NCBI RefSeq assembly: GCF_932526225.1
Contig: NC_064040.1
Location: 2,951,894 to 3,015,893 of the forward strand
DNA length: 64,000 bases
Direction: 5' to 3'
From: Nematostella vectensis
Lineage: Eukaryota > Cnidaria > Anthozoa > Actiniaria > Edwardsiidae
The notes beneath the pieces are model-generated. The model searched no databases. It was not told the DNA's origin and was given only the letters and a program-made list of their open reading frames with translations. Positions within the stretch are counted from its first letter, which is position 1, and each line of letters opens with the position of its first letter. The translations under genes were made by a program, and so were the position numbers. Shown one piece after another: positions 48,801 through 61,775 of the stretch.

Positions 48801-51800
48801 GGCGTGTCTAGAGAACGACGGAACAGGGGAGTATTCTAGAGAACAACGAAACAGGGGCGTGTCTAGAGAAAAACGAAACTGAGGCACGTCTTGTTAACAA
48901 CGAAACAGGGGCGTGTCTAGAGAACAACGAAACAGAGACGTCTCTAGAAAACATCGAAACAGGACCGCCTATAAAACAAAGAAGCACGTCGATACTTGCG
49001 TGACACCTACCTGAGGGTGGCGTGACATTTATCGTGACCTCCAATTTATCTCCAATGTGGCTTTCGTCGTACGAGAAGGACACTACAGACGCTGACTCTA
49101 ATGGCGGAATCTTTGGCATAACTAGGAAAAAGTTTCAGTTCATTAAATTATCAAAATATCTCCATGCCTCGAACCAAAACCTTGCCTAGAAGACCTGTTT
49201 ACACTAACATGCACGCTCAAATTACGATGTTTACACGCGCAATTTCTGTAATTTTCACTAATAATTCTTGTCGTAATTTTTTGGAATCTGTCGCACACAA
49301 AATCGCAGTGTAAACAGCGTATTGGGAGCATACTCGACTTTTTGTGCAAATCGCGCTGCAATTTTCATATGAAACTAATACAGTTTTATTATCCTGTTTT
49401 ATTCGAGCATTTGAATGAACATAAGCAATATGTTGTTCCAAAGGAGTTGCACCTCCTCTGCAACCTGGCCTGGGTTGCGATGGCAATTGCCGCAAAAATC
49501 GCAGCTTGTGTCGCGTGGGATAAACGGGCCTTTACAACTTTGCATCCTACGTATTTGAACACATCCTATATGTCCCTTCCAATATCTGCTGAAGGCGGGC
49601 TGTAGCTAATGTTTTCTGCACCTAAGCCCAAGCTACTTTTTTGCACCTTAAATCCTTATTTATTCGTCTTTGAGTTTTTCCCTACATCCTATTTCTCCCT
49701 TCCAATATCTGCTGAAGGCGGGCTGTAGCTAATGTTTTCTGCACCTAAGCCCAAGCTACTTTTTTGCACCTTAAACCCTTATTTATTCGTCTTTGAGTTT
49801 TTCCCTACATCTTATTTCTCCCTTCCAATATCTGCTGAAGGCGGGCTGTAGCTAATGTTGTCTGCACCTAACCCCAGGCTACGGTTCTACCCCTTTACCC
49901 CTTATTCATTCGTGCTTTTGGACACCTACCAACATCTGCAGAAGGTGGGGCATCCGCTAATGAACTATTAGCGGTGAGTGTCACTACCACGAACGTGAAT
50001 GTGCAGTCTGAGATCGTGTCCATATTTGTCAGGCGGGGAACACCATTGCAGACATCTTGGAGGGGGACTGAAGACTCGGCTTGCGTGAATATCTGTCAGA
50101 AATACAATAAAACACGACATATTATCCAAACATTTTCCTAAATATCGTACTGTGTTTTTCGTTTTTTAGTGCAAGGTATTCCATCCCTACAGCAACAACC
50201 TCTCTAGCCGATAACATTGCCGCAATCCCCATTTGCATTGACTCTGCAGAGTAAACTACATCAACATATGATAAAGCTAGAGGAACGTGCTTCAAAGAGT
50301 TAGAGCTGGCTACAAAGAATAAGAATGTTTACGCATTATTTGACTAACATGTTCCAGTTCGACTTCTCGAGTGACACTATTCCTTTTGTATTTCTTCTTG
50401 AGTAGATACACAGGCCTACTCCGAGTCATATTGACAGGCCGTTGCCATGACAATATCAAAAGAGTAGCGTTTGACATGCTTATATTTGCGACCGCTGACC
50501 CAGATGGAGAAATGGAAGCGCCGTTCCCTGTTATAATGCTTGACCAGTTTGACATGGTGTCCAGGAAGCGACAGCTCAAGATGCAAGAACTGGAATTGGA
50601 CTGGAATTGAATATTATCAGAATCATAAACCCATCATCATCACCGACACATACCCACACCGCCATAATCACCTACACCTAACATCACAATCATCATTATC
50701 ACAAAAATCATCAATATATTCATCGTCATTATCACCATTATCACTATTACCATACCATTATCAGTATATCATTGCCATAAAACCGCCACCATTGATATAA
50801 TTATCACCACCATGTTTACATCAACATCATCATCATCATCATCACCATTTTGATCATCATCATCATCATCATCGAGATCATCGTGTTCATTATTTACTTA
50901 TCCCAGAAACAACACTATCATGCTTAGCATAGAAAAATTCCATCATGACAATCATCATCTTGTCAATATAAGTTCACTTACGCAGCCCTGAATGCAGTTA
51001 TCCAGTGATGTAAAAGGGTTGTCACAAGGAGAGCGACATTCCATACATTCTTGTCCAGAGCAATCAGTGCCATTCAGCGGCACCTGCTCAGCAAGCAAGA
51101 AAAACTACATTACCAACACCTACTCCCCTTTGAGAACAGAAGAAAATTTGAGTCGCTTAGCTCCACCCCCTCCCCCCCCCGATCCCTCTACCTTCAAACA
51201 CCAAAAGCTGTCAAATGTTAATATAAAATGTTTATATCCATATAAACTAATGTTTGACTGCGCAACCCATTCTCGCTTGATTCAGGTGATGGAACGGCAC
51301 GTGTTATTGTTATACGTGTTATAGATGTACTTTAAATGGGAAAGGATTATTAATTCAGTGTGTACATGTTTTTTAGATTGCGCGCTTAATATGGCGAAAA
51401 CATTTGTGAGAAGGTATCGCAAGAAAAGCAATATTTGAGTGTATGCGACAATGAAACCAATATTCAGTTTGAAGTGAGGTTGAAATTTTTTAAGGGTGTT
51501 TAAATCAAGTGAAACAAGTCAAATCTTCACAAGTGACCAATAATAAAGAAAATGGTTCTACATTTCCTCCTTCCTGATGCTTGAGTGCTTTTTTTTAAAT
51601 AAATGACATAATTTTTGGCATAAAAATTGACAGAAGAGAGACAGCTTATTCTTTTATTTGAGGAAACTGTCCTATTCAATTTACTATTTGCTTTAGTTAT
51701 TTCATAACCCTAACAATTGGATTCAGTCTATGGGCCCTTTTTAAAATTATTAATTAAATAATAATACTATTTCAAATGTGAACAAAAAAAATATCGATTA

Positions 51801-54181
51801 AATCTTCTTTTTGAGATGTTCGTAAGCAATCTGTGAATTTAAGACATGAGGAGTTCTGACATCTTATCTGTAAAACAAGGTTGCCAGGTGATGTCTCCTG
51901 TTTTCAAAGAATCCAATAAAAAGCTGCCCGTATAATGATAGCAGATGACGCTTGTTGTACAAATGATATTGTTATGCAATCTAAGACGATGAAAGTGGGT
52001 GAATAGCATAATTATCACGCGTAACTTGTCATTGGTACATGTGGATAAAGATGGTATCTTACAAGACTGAGAAATATCCCCGAAACAACAAGGGACGAAA
52101 TTTAAAAAAAGAGTGTAAGCCAATTGGTAGTACAATGTGCATTGCCAGACAAAGCTGAAGACGTTCCAAATTATTAAAGTTTTCAAATTATTAAAGTTTC
52201 ATCTTCAGTAGCGGATCTAGGTGGAGGACTTAAGGGGTTTAACCCCCCAACCCTTTTTGGCTGTCAAAAGCATACGGGCATCGTGTCAGAAAGAGGTCCC
52301 CTGAGGGACCGACCACTTGATATCTGACGGGTTACATATGGTTTTCCTGCTCGATATTTTGCGTGCCCTAATGGGTTTTTTCTACTTTTTTTAAATGTCG
52401 CTTTGTCATGAAGCCAAAGACTGCTTGTTCGACTTTTTGAGGATTTCGGATCGCTCGAATTGTTTTCAGAATTTAACTGTCAATTAGCAAATTGTAGGTC
52501 CCTAAATTCGAGTTCCTGTTGTTTACTTTTTTTCTATTACGAAGGTTGTCTCGAAACACGAAAATTTAATTCACTCTCTCGCTGAAAAAAGATATCATTA
52601 AATTGTTAAATGACTAACTGGTCACGTCTCAATCTAGGTCAACATCATCCCGAAGGCGTGATGCTTTAATCATTTTGAGCTTACACATGCAAGTTTTGTT
52701 ATCAAGTCATGTACTCCCCCCAGGCAAATTATCTTGGCCTTTTCCCTGACCTCAGCGGCGTAGCCAGGATTTTCTCCTGTATTTTAGATAATGTCTCATC
52801 TATTTACTGTATTTTTGGCTAAAAGAAGGGGGGCCCTTTGGCCACCCCCAGGCTACGCCCTTGGACCTGTTTACAAAAAAAAGGGGGTGAGCACTTTCGC
52901 CTCCGTTTAATATAATGAAGATATGCCGCTTATACTTAACGTAAATTCCCATATTGCGTCTCGTAGCCTAGATTCGTTAGCTTTCGTTAACATAAATGAC
53001 TTTCCATATTGCGTCTTGTAGCCTAGATTCGTTAGCTTTCGTTAACATAAATGACTTCCCATATTGCGTCTTGTAGCCTAGATTCGTTAGCTTTCGTTAA
53101 CATAAATGACTTTCCATATTGCGTCTTGTAGCCTAGATTCGTTAGCTTTCGTTAACATAAATGACTTCCCATATTGCGACTTGTAGCCTAGATTCGTTAG
53201 CTTTCGTTAACATAAATGACTTCCCATATTGCGTCTTGTAGCCTAGATTCGTTAGCTTTCGTTAACATAAATGACTTCCCATATTGCGTCTTGTAGCCTA
53301 GATTCGTTAGCTTTCGTTAACATAAATGACTTCCCATATTGCGTCTTGTAGCCTAGATTCGTTAGCTTTCGTTAACATAAATGACTTCCCATATTGCGAC
53401 TTGTAACCGAGACTCGTTAGCTTGCGTTAACATAAATGACTTCGCATATTGCGACTTGTAGCCGAGACTCGTTAGCTTGCGTTAGCTGAACTCCGTCTCC
53501 GACGGAATGATAATGCATAAAAGAACTATACAGAAAGATAATAATTTTAAAAATCCAGACATTTTGACTTGTTTACATAAACAGGTGTAAATAGGTCTGG
53601 ACCCGCAAGAGAGAACGACAGTCTAAGCCCGGCGTCATCGCCAGCATGTGTAGCATGCGTTATTTATGATGCATATCTAAACTTTTTCAGTATGAAGTTC
53701 AACTTTGTCTACTTTTGGAACTTGGTACTCGAAAAGCTCTACGGCTTCGCCCACGGTTTCCCAATAACCCCATCTTTCACTCCGACTTCCTGACTCGAAC
53801 TTCACCCTTATGTAAAAAAATATGAACCAATAAAAAACGAGAGAGATCTTAAGCTACAAACTAGAAAGCCTGTGATTACCTTAAGTGTGGAGGAGTATGC
53901 TCACACAAGAACGGGTTGGTCAGAAGACAACGTTTGCTATTGTTTAGAGGGGAAGCCTTGAACCTGTACAGGGTTTGAGCTTAAATCCCCTTCTTTGATT
54001 TTTTTCGGCAGACAATTCTTACCTGGTCCAGACAGTTAGCGTAACATCTCGCTTTTCTCAAGACCTTTTCATTAGTGAACCCCAAAACGTCAGCAATAGG
54101 GAAACAGCACAGCGCAACCGACAGGAGAATCAGCATTGATGAACACAAGGAGTTAAGCGCGTTTAGCTTACCGAGAAGCAT
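36019..54181 (-). CDS. Receptor tyrosine kinase with six FN3-like modules and split kinase domain
   Basis: Thirty phase-consistent coding exons, total 4,278 nt, 1,425 aa: 54181-54023, 51083-50982, 50600-50349, 50092-49930, 49121-49011, 48767-48685, 48579-48517, 47585-47525, 47443-47399, 47203-46992, 46661-46602, 46173-46110, 45838-45660, 45223-45167, 44294-44228, 43666-43446, 43263-43207, 43020-42951, 42711-42368, 42216-42163, 42032-41963, 41675-41522, 41080-40860, 40617-40433, 39658-39566, 39077-38862, 38567-38356, 37692-37652, 36950-36854, 36583-36019. Order: signal peptide, Cys-rich segment, FN3 modules, one membrane span, kinase with insert, tail. All kinase motifs are intact ([23 protein letters not shown]), so it should be active. 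It looks like an FGFR/PDGFR/RET-style split kinase with a novel ectodomain; the N-terminal CIQGC cysteine pattern weakly recalls ROS1/Sevenless. No ligand can be named. Confidence 0.93.
36669..36914. pseudogene. Partial tandem duplication of receptor kinase exon 29
   Basis: Segment 36669-36779 repeats 36803-36914 (CA run, CATCTGCTGCCCATTAG, then the exon tail). The extra copy could encode [22 protein letters not shown] and keeps a GT after the tail, but its 5' half and acceptor are replaced by a poly-C run, so it is a broken exon copy. Confidence 0.8.
37084..37640. repeat. 14-15-bp TCACGCTATCAGTG minisatellite (kinase intron 28)
   Basis: Around 35-40 degenerate copies of TCACGCTATCAGTG, with GGT, AAC and TTT variants, lie between exon 28 (ends 37652) and exon 29 (starts 36950). 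They begin about a dozen bases past the exon 28 donor. Confidence 0.92.
37797..38215. repeat. 37-bp purine-rich minisatellite (kinase intron 27)
   Basis: Eleven or so copies of GGTAGAGGAGAGAAAGATGAGG TGTTGAACTGGAG with 37-bp spacing (for example GATGAG at 37865, 37902, 37939). The plus strand is almost pure purine outside TGTTGAACT. Open frames on the minus strand are repeat artefacts. Confidence 0.93.
38224..38394. repeat. 55-bp triplication of the exon 27 end including its 5' splice site
   Basis: CTATTAAT anchors at 38232, 38287 and 38342 mark three 55-bp copies. The first in transcription order contains the real exon 27 end and donor (38356). The middle copy retains the same GTGAGT donor; the last has decayed to GTATGA. 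Confidence 0.9.
39735..40490. repeat. 57-bp minisatellite made from the exon 24 end and its 5' splice site
   Basis: Twelve copies (57 or about 60 bp) follow the true exon 24 end, which is itself the thirteenth copy (exon ends 40433). On the minus strand each unit carries CACTACTTGAGAAAGAGAAG, then GGGAAAG and GTAATAAC, the same as the real exon/intron border. Almost every copy keeps the GT; one near 39843-39850 reads GC. Confidence 0.92.
41103..41430. repeat. 31-bp minisatellite with a CRE (TGACGTCA) in each unit
   Basis: Eleven units of the type GATGACGTCACATGAAGCAG GGTATGGGTAA at 31-bp spacing (TGACGTCA at 41111, 41142, 41173, 41204 and so on). Eight of eleven keep the full palindrome TGACGTCA, the CREB/ATF binding site; the others differ by one base. 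It lies in the intron between the membrane-span and P-loop exons. Confidence 0.93.
43712..43882. repeat. CAT/AAC microsatellite (kinase intron 15)
   Basis: Compound trinucleotide repeat of (ATC)n with CATAACAACCATTATCATT blocks, about 47-bp higher-order spacing, lying 45 bp upstream of exon 16 on the transcribed strand. Confidence 0.85.
47806..48505. repeat. 15-bp CCAGGACTCAATAGR minisatellite, about 46 copies (kinase intron 7)
   Basis: Perfect to near-perfect 15-bp units alternate between AATAGA and AATAGG. The array ends about a dozen bases from the exon 7 donor (48516). Frames of 242-330 codons across it on both strands are artefacts of a unit divisible by three. Confidence 0.97.
49570..49935. 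repeat. 123-bp tandem repeat derived from the exon 4 end
   Basis: AATATCTGCTGAAGGCGGGC at 49581, 49704 and 49827 marks three copies. The related fourth (AACATCTGCAGAAGGTGGGG, 49931) is the end of coding exon 4. In the extra copies the donor GT has become GA, so they would not act as splice sites. Confidence 0.85.
50630..50890. repeat. ATC/CAT trinucleotide-rich intron segment
   Basis: Degenerate ATC-rich sequence with two purer runs (about 50823-50843 and 50856-50872) in the intron between the Cys-rich exon and the first FN3 exon. Confidence 0.8.
52753..52870. mobile_element. Short TIR element (hAT-like MITE candidate)
   Basis: The left end CAGCGGCGTAGCCAGGATTTT and right end GGCTACGCCCTTG form inverted repeats sharing GGCGTAGCC. 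GACCT precedes the left end and follows the right end, but only five bases match, less than the 8-bp duplication expected for hAT. It lies in kinase intron 1. Confidence 0.5.
52930..53490. repeat. 55-bp tandem repeat, about ten copies (kinase intron 1)
   Basis: GCCTAGATTCGTTAGCTTTC followed by GTTAACATAAATGACTT and a CCCATATTGCG segment repeats every 55 bp. The last two copies have diverged (GCCGAGACTCGTTAGCTTGC). Confidence 0.95.
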
Positions 54182-54196
54182 GTCAAGCGCTAGAAA

Positions 54197-55330
54197 CCTG
54201 CAAAATAAGAGTCAGATAAACCTTCTTATAACCTTCCTTAAAACCTTCTTCTCTAGGAATGGGATGGGAAGGGACAAGCTTTAATATCCCTGGAACTTTC
54301 TAGGGGCAGATGCCATGTTTCTGCTATATGTCTTTTCTAAATACCACTGGAATGAGCAGGCGCCCACGATGACAGTCTTCCTGTTTTTAAATGCAATATG
54401 TAAAGTATGGAATGACACGGTCTGTGATCAAAATTGAAGGACACTTAAATAAAATGGCTATATTATTTTTTCTTAGAAATAGATGAGAAATAAGAATCAG
54501 CCAAACAAATTTTAGCCCCAAGAAACGGGCTTTCGCCTCTAGCTATATGTAATTAAACAGAGAAAAACCGCACACCATTCCGCTGCTGTGTCCGGCGGTA
54601 ATTCAAACAAAGTGACCAACTAATGGCTTCTGAGTGAAATTTGAATATTTTTTTTTACCTTTTTCGCATTTATGTCACTGTGAATAGCTGAGTAGAGCAA
54701 GATTTTTTCATTACAAAAAATAACATTACAGCCTTTTAACAAAAAAGCAATCTGTATTTTATACTTTAAAGCTTTAAAGAAGTGAATTAATTAGAATGAA
54801 ATCAAGAATACAATGGAAAAGTTTAAATGAGAGCTTGATTCTACCTCAATCTAGAGAAGTTGGATTGGTAAAAAGACCACTGGACACCTTAATTTAGCTC
54901 GGCATTCTGTTTTTATAAAACGCTAATTGAATACTTGTTTTATGTCTTTACCTATAATACCTTTGATATATCATTCAATTTTAAGAATTCTATTTTCAAT
55001 AATTATAAGAAAGTGTTTTAGAGGCCATCTTTAGGGCAATTTCGTTCCCTAGAAAAATGATAAACTGCTATAAGCATTCTGTAACCGTTCAGCTCAAACG
55101 GTTCGACGGTAGCGAAGGCAATAGACTGCAAATAGTTTTAATGTAAAGACTTTGCGAGATATCTCCTTACGAATCTACTAACGCAACAAGATAGAACAAA
55201 ATAGTTCTACTTACCATCAGATGATATGGTGTAAAGAACTTCCGCTGTGCTTTTTCTTTGATGTGGAGTAATAAATTTTCGCACTTTTTCGTCTACGCAA
55301 AAAAATGTGAATTACGGTGAATTTGCGGTG
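54197..55330 (-). promoter_or_regulatory. Candidate 5' UTR exon and promoter region of the receptor kinase
   Basis: Exon 1 appears to begin at an acceptor (TTTTGCAG, about 54198), implying an upstream non-coding exon. A donor CTGATG|GTAAGT on the minus strand at 55214 is a good candidate end for it. No clear TATA box was identified. Confidence 0.35.
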
Positions 55331-57338
55331 GTAGAATCGTAGTCTAAACTTTCAAATCACCCTGAAAAATTAATATTGACCAAGTAAGAATTTTCATAAG
55401 AACTTTTAGGTGAGGACCAGATGAATTGTGATATGCTCCTCTAAATTACACACTTGCTATTATAGCTCAACGATGCTAATAATACAAGAGAAACTGAAAT
55501 ATGAAATTATGAGAAGGGCATTAGGGCGCGAATAGCAACAAATTAACATTGTCATCAATTATTTCCCTAGTCAAGGCCATGATTGAATTTTTCCGATCGA
55601 CTACATAACAATTTTCTTTCTTGATCAATTTTCTTATTCGATTTGTGACCGATTATAGCATTCGTGCCAATTGAATATTTTATTGGCAGTTTAATCGTGT
55701 CACAAATTCGACAATCCATTTTGTTGTTTATTTTACCAAGAGATATTGAAGATGCAAATAGCCTGAACAACCTGCTGCTCACAATAGGACAGTATGGATT
55801 TGGTATAAAAAAAAAGAGAACAGTTAAAAACCTAAAGACGAAAAAATCACTGGGGCAAACAAACAAAAATAACAGTCTTGCGGACGCCGAATCCAATTCT
55901 ATTTCGCACTTCAATGCAATCTCCGCGGGGTCTTTTGGTTATTTTTTTCAATGCAGCGGATGTCGTGATTTGGATTCACCGACACAATGGTATCTGACAC
56001 AGGGAGATAACGGGAATCTATTACCAGTAAGTGTTATGGCAATAAGACGACAAAAAGCGACTTTGCAATACACCTGTTATAGTACATAACATCTTTGCGC
56101 CTTGTACGAGCAAGGATAGCGATTATTTGAGTAGCTGAAAACCTCCAAGCATCGATACCTAGTGCAGGGGATGACTACGTACTCTAATAGTGAATAATAA
56201 CTTAACTGTGAATGAAGAGATAATAGATATAATCAGTTGATCAATTATACACAGGTCATCTTTCATGGTACGTGCCGATCACCAAAGGGCTATAAATTAA
56301 TAAGTCTAAGGTTTTACTATGGAAATTATATCCTATTAGACTTAACCTGCCCCGACGGTTAAGCTGAACAATTACGATTATCCAATTCATTTAAGCACAC
56401 AAACTATATTACTGCGAGCCTAAGACAAAGAGAGACCTTGCTCAGTATATTCAACGTTTGATTAGACTAGGTCATTTCGAATCTCATCATTCCCAAGGAT
56501 AACAAACTAACCTTTAAGATCCTTTCCTTGCGCATAAGGAGATTAAACGTATTAAGTCTCTCATCGAAAATACATGGGGTGATTTCGAAACTCCTCAGAA
56601 AAGACTCGCCAATCAAGAGCCATTGTAAACTGTCAATCACTTTGAGGGAGGAGCCAATTCAAATGTAACCCTGGGATATTTGGTCAAATTATCTCCAAAA
56701 ATAGAAAAAGCTTTATGATATCACTCGATTTCTCAAAGATTTTTTCCTATATTACATATATAACATGGAAGTCGCAAGTCAAAAGCATTGTGAACACTTT
56801 GCAGGCTTTTTAATGCTACACAACCTTCCCGTGCTCTCTCTGTCGCGTCGCATAGAAAACAGCGAAGCGTGAATAATCGATTCAAAATGATGCCGTCTCC
56901 GTAAGCCTGCTTTGTGGCTCTAGGTTAGCTTGACAACTCGTCAGATGATAATATCCACATTGCAGTATCAAACAAGCGTCAACTCCGCGCATAATATGAG
57001 AAAAATAATAGCATGCTTGCTGCACAGAAATGGAAATGGCTTAATTCTATGTAAATAACATGATTAAATAAGAAATTGTAAAGTTCAGAAAATCGCTATC
57101 AAAGTATGCAGATACACAATGTATAGAAGCACCAAAAACTTGCCGCTACTTGCTATACTAGCGTACGTAATAGGGAGATCCGTTTTCCACAATTTTCATA
57201 ATCATAATAGATTCTTATTCTTGTTTAACATAATATTTTGTACTCCTATGTAAGCCTTGAAAACTTGTACCTTTGTGCATTTTTTAAAAGAGGTTGTGTC
57301 ACCATCTGCGCATGGGATGACAAGACGCTAGATGTCTT
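55331..57338. other. Intergenic, no gene recognised
   Basis: AT-rich sequence. Overlapping open frames at 55567-56089 on both strands have no family resemblance or exon signals I can support. Confidence 0.4.
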
Positions 57339-58799
<1,461 letters not shown>

Positions 58800-58919
58800 A
58801 TGGCTACAAGTGTTTTCTTAATCTTAGGAGTCGCATTTCTCTTGCTCATATATTATAATCATTACGAAATAAAACACAGACAGCGAGTCATACCGTTCAG
58901 TGGGGTGTATCAGGCTTAA
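58800..58919 (+). CDS. Possible 39-codon single-pass membrane microprotein or first exon
   Basis: ATG at 58800 opens MATSVFLILGVAFLLLIYYN, a short polar start and a 16-residue hydrophobic span, then a basic stretch (HYEIKHRQRV) and a stop at 58917-58919. The positive-inside pattern suits a type III or type II anchor. It could be a small protein or, with the GGG|GTGTAT near 58906 as donor, the first exon of a type II enzyme. No family was recognised; chance is possible. Confidence 0.25.
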   Translation: MATSVFLILGVAFLLLIYYNHYEIKHRQRVIPFSGVYQA

Positions 58920-59136
58920 GTTTGCTGAAACTTTTCATTTTTAAATATGATGTTTTTGCTATCTCAAGCACACATTGACTTTACCTTAGTAAGTAACCAC
59001 TGAACAGCCAAAAAAATGTGTCAATGTCGCTTGCGTAAGAATAAGTCACTTGTGATGAAATTATCTCCCTTCTTGCTCGCGGAGCGTATTACAGAACACA
59101 AGTGACGATTAATCACAATTTGAAGTGGTGGAAGAG

Positions 59137-59165
59137 ATGGCAAGCCAAGATAAACCAACAGAACG
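59137..59165 (+). other. Possible short first coding exon
   Basis: AGAGATGGCAAGCC gives a good initiation context; the frame MASQDKPTER runs into a donor (ACG|GTAAAT, 59166). No downstream exon could be linked inside the window, so if real the gene would continue past the satellite at the right edge. Confidence 0.15.
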
Positions 59166-59411
59166 GTAAATATTTGACTCTACGATGACGTCTGAGGTCT
59201 TATGCCATCCCGTCTTGTCTACGCTTGGATAAAGTGATTTTATTTCTTCTTGAATAAGCTTTATCGCGTGGTGATATTGAAACAGAGGAAGCGTATTTTT
59301 ATGATACAAGTTCGTGTTTCTTACTATTAAGGTCATTATTCATCCACTGATTTCAGGTCCGTCTCAGATAGAGCGGACAGCTGATATATTTGCCTATGCA
59401 ACTAGCCCCCA

Positions 59412-59462
59412 ACCCCCCCCCCCCCACACACACACACACACACACACTCTTCCTCCCTCCCT
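59412..59462. repeat. Poly-C / (CA)n compound microsatellite
   Basis: A run of about twelve C followed by ten CA units and a CTCC-rich tail. The same C-run plus CA arrangement occurs near 36.78 kb. Confidence 0.9.
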
Positions 59463-61775
59463 CCCTTCCTAACTGAGAACAAGGCTATGTCCATCCTATC
59501 TTCTTTGTGCGCGCTATACTACATGGGATTGGTAGAACTTTGGAGGCAAATCTAAAAGGCTGTAGATGTAATTTTTATATTATTTTAAAATAAAAAAAAT
59601 CTTAACCTTACAGCTTGGTAAACCAAGCAATAAAAGTTACCGGTAGTCAATAAAACAAACTTGTATTTGTACACTTGTTCTACCGCTTGGAGCGGATACG
59701 GAATATAGCAGACGGAAATATAATATATGCACTATTTTCGCTCGTAATTTTCCTGATTCGTTATGGACAAACCTCTAACTATATACCTTCTACTGCATAC
59801 GATATTCTCATATTATCTGTTATATTCCAAAACGGGTATATATTCTTCACATGGAAAATTCCAAAAGAAAGGCAATGAATGGCCACGATGATGGTATTTA
59901 TAATATTATTTAATGGTAATTATAATAACAATAAATAATGATGGTGGTGATGATGATGACACAAATCAGTGCGCGCCTCGAGGCGAGCCTCGAGTTATCG
60001 GACTAAATATATTAAAAATTAAGAATTTGAATTATCCGCCGAGTTTGTGTTAACGAGGCCTCTCTGATGATAACCTTCAAGCGTTACATGTATCTTCTGC
60101 CAATTCATCGAGATTTATCAGCTGTTTACTGTATGGCTCTTAAAAGAAAGTCAGTGATCCTCGCGCACTCGGAGACTCGAACGAAAATATAAACATGATA
60201 AGAGATTTTTCAAGAGGGGTAACAACCCCACGCCAACCATGACAAATATCACTAAACGGTGTCCCGGATGTTTATTTTGCACCAGGAGAAATGTTGTTCC
60301 AAATGACATAAATTTCGAAACCACTTCAAGATTATGTCGAAGAAACATATTGCATGGTATGAAGTATTATAAACTCAATAATCGTATATGCTAGAGGTTG
60401 CGGAAGATGGATATCCATTATCACGTGTGAGCAAACAAGATTCGAGTCAAAAAGGAAATTAAAACGCGAGAAAAGTGTAGGATTGAATCAAATAAACTAG
60501 AGCTGTTAAGAGGATGAATGGAAGCATAGTCAGGCTAGATACAAGGATTACACGTACCATTATCCGTATCTTGACATAAATTCCCCCCTTCCCCATATCC
60601 CCCACCTGAGCATAAGGGAAATGATCATTCTCCCTCTCCCTATCTTTTTAGGGTATAAAATTTCAACCAACAGCTATTCCTCAGGGAGTTGAAGAATTTT
60701 TCGGTTTTTGCTATCTCTTAGGTTATAAAATCTGACCAACTGCTATACCTTAAAGGGTGTTTAACGGGGTTTTTTTATTCTGTTATCATTTCTATTCAGC
60801 GGTTTTTCATGTCAAGAAAATCCAGCCCAAAATTGTCGTTTTTGTCAAACGCGGTCACTTCCATATAAGGAAACTAATATATTCCTTATTTGGGAAATCT
60901 GCATGATTCTTGTCATTTTTAAGGTGAGCGTACCCCAGGGGCTTCGTAAACTTTATGACTTGTAACCAGAAGAAAAAAACAGTTACTGTCACCATCTTTA
61001 GCAGTCTGAAAAGAAACTAAATTTCCTCGGTACCTGAACGACAACGTTTTCTTCATATGTCCGATTCTGCTATTTTTGGGGGGGTTACAAATCTCTTAGA
61101 CAACACCCAATTTGCCATCTCTTAGGGGTACGAATTTCTGTTGAACACACCCAAAGATAATCCCGTCTATTTTTATCTGAACCCCCCCGCCCCCTCCGAT
61201 TTCCTAGAAACAAAAGTTTCTGTAAAAATTTGATTGATTGTTCAAAATAAAATAAAAACCACACAAACGAAAGACGAGTCCTCAAGTCGAGTTTGAAGAA
61301 AAAAGGTAAACTTCTACCAAATCGGCAGCCGAGATTCGGACGCGCTCGCAACACCCACCAATTAGCATGCACGTTGTCAACTTTTGATATTACCTTGTTT
61401 TAGTACAACTTGACAAATCAATAATAAAGGAGGTTTCAAAATGGAAAAAAAGACTGGATTTTGTGAAATGTGAAATAAAACTTGGTATGCTTGCAGTTAC
61501 TTTCTGACGCGTATATTTTGCTGCTGATCCTTTATTTACAGGTCACACAGAGTTATGGGAATAAAAACCTGTTTTAAACACAAGTGAAAGACTGTACCTG
61601 TTTTAAAGCTATATTTAGCATCTTTCACTCCCATCTTTATGTAAGAAATGGCTCCCCAAGCCTAGAACATAAGCATTAAAACGTATATATAGGAAGATTT
61701 TTTTAAGACCAAAAAGCATTTATTTATCAAAGGCAATTAAAATCGGCAACCTTTAGCCTAAGCATGCTTGAAACT
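59463..61775. other. Intergenic, no gene recognised
   Basis: No supported coding exon. About 60590-61190 contains repeated phrases of the type TTAGG(G)TATAAAATTTCAACCAACTGCTAT, suggesting degraded interspersed repeats. There are small ATG/GAT-rich runs near 59940. Confidence 0.4.

Larger units (their letters stand above)
41963..50600 (-). other. Receptor kinase: FN3-like ectodomain modules
   Basis: Six modules can be drawn: exons 3-4, 5-9, 10-12, 13-15, 16-18 and 19-21. The last four each use three exons bounded by phase-1 introns with two internal phase-0 introns, so each is a symmetrical, duplicable cassette. FN3 hallmarks include [55 protein letters not shown] and [15 protein letters not shown]. 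Many N-glycosylation sequons (NKT, NAT, NQT, NST) support extracellular location. Confidence 0.8.
50982..54181 (-). other. Receptor kinase: signal peptide and Cys-rich N-terminus
   Basis: Exon 1 starts with ATG at 54181 and a hydrophobic stretch ([20 protein letters not shown]), a clear signal peptide, then [12 protein letters not shown]. Exon 2 (51083-50982) adds [13 protein letters not shown] and CIQGC. This closely spaced pattern recalls the N-terminal Cys box of anosmin and ROS1, but similarity is only by eye. Confidence 0.7.

Noticed and set aside
50589-50589. Acceptor at 50590 for kinase exon 3
   Set aside because: It breaks the frame from the Cys-rich exon. The acceptor 11 bases upstream in the transcript (exon start 50600) gives a phase-0 join and an open frame.
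55567-56089. Overlapping frames of 115 and 141 codons
   Set aside because: They lie on opposite strands in AT-rich sequence with no family resemblance or exon signals.
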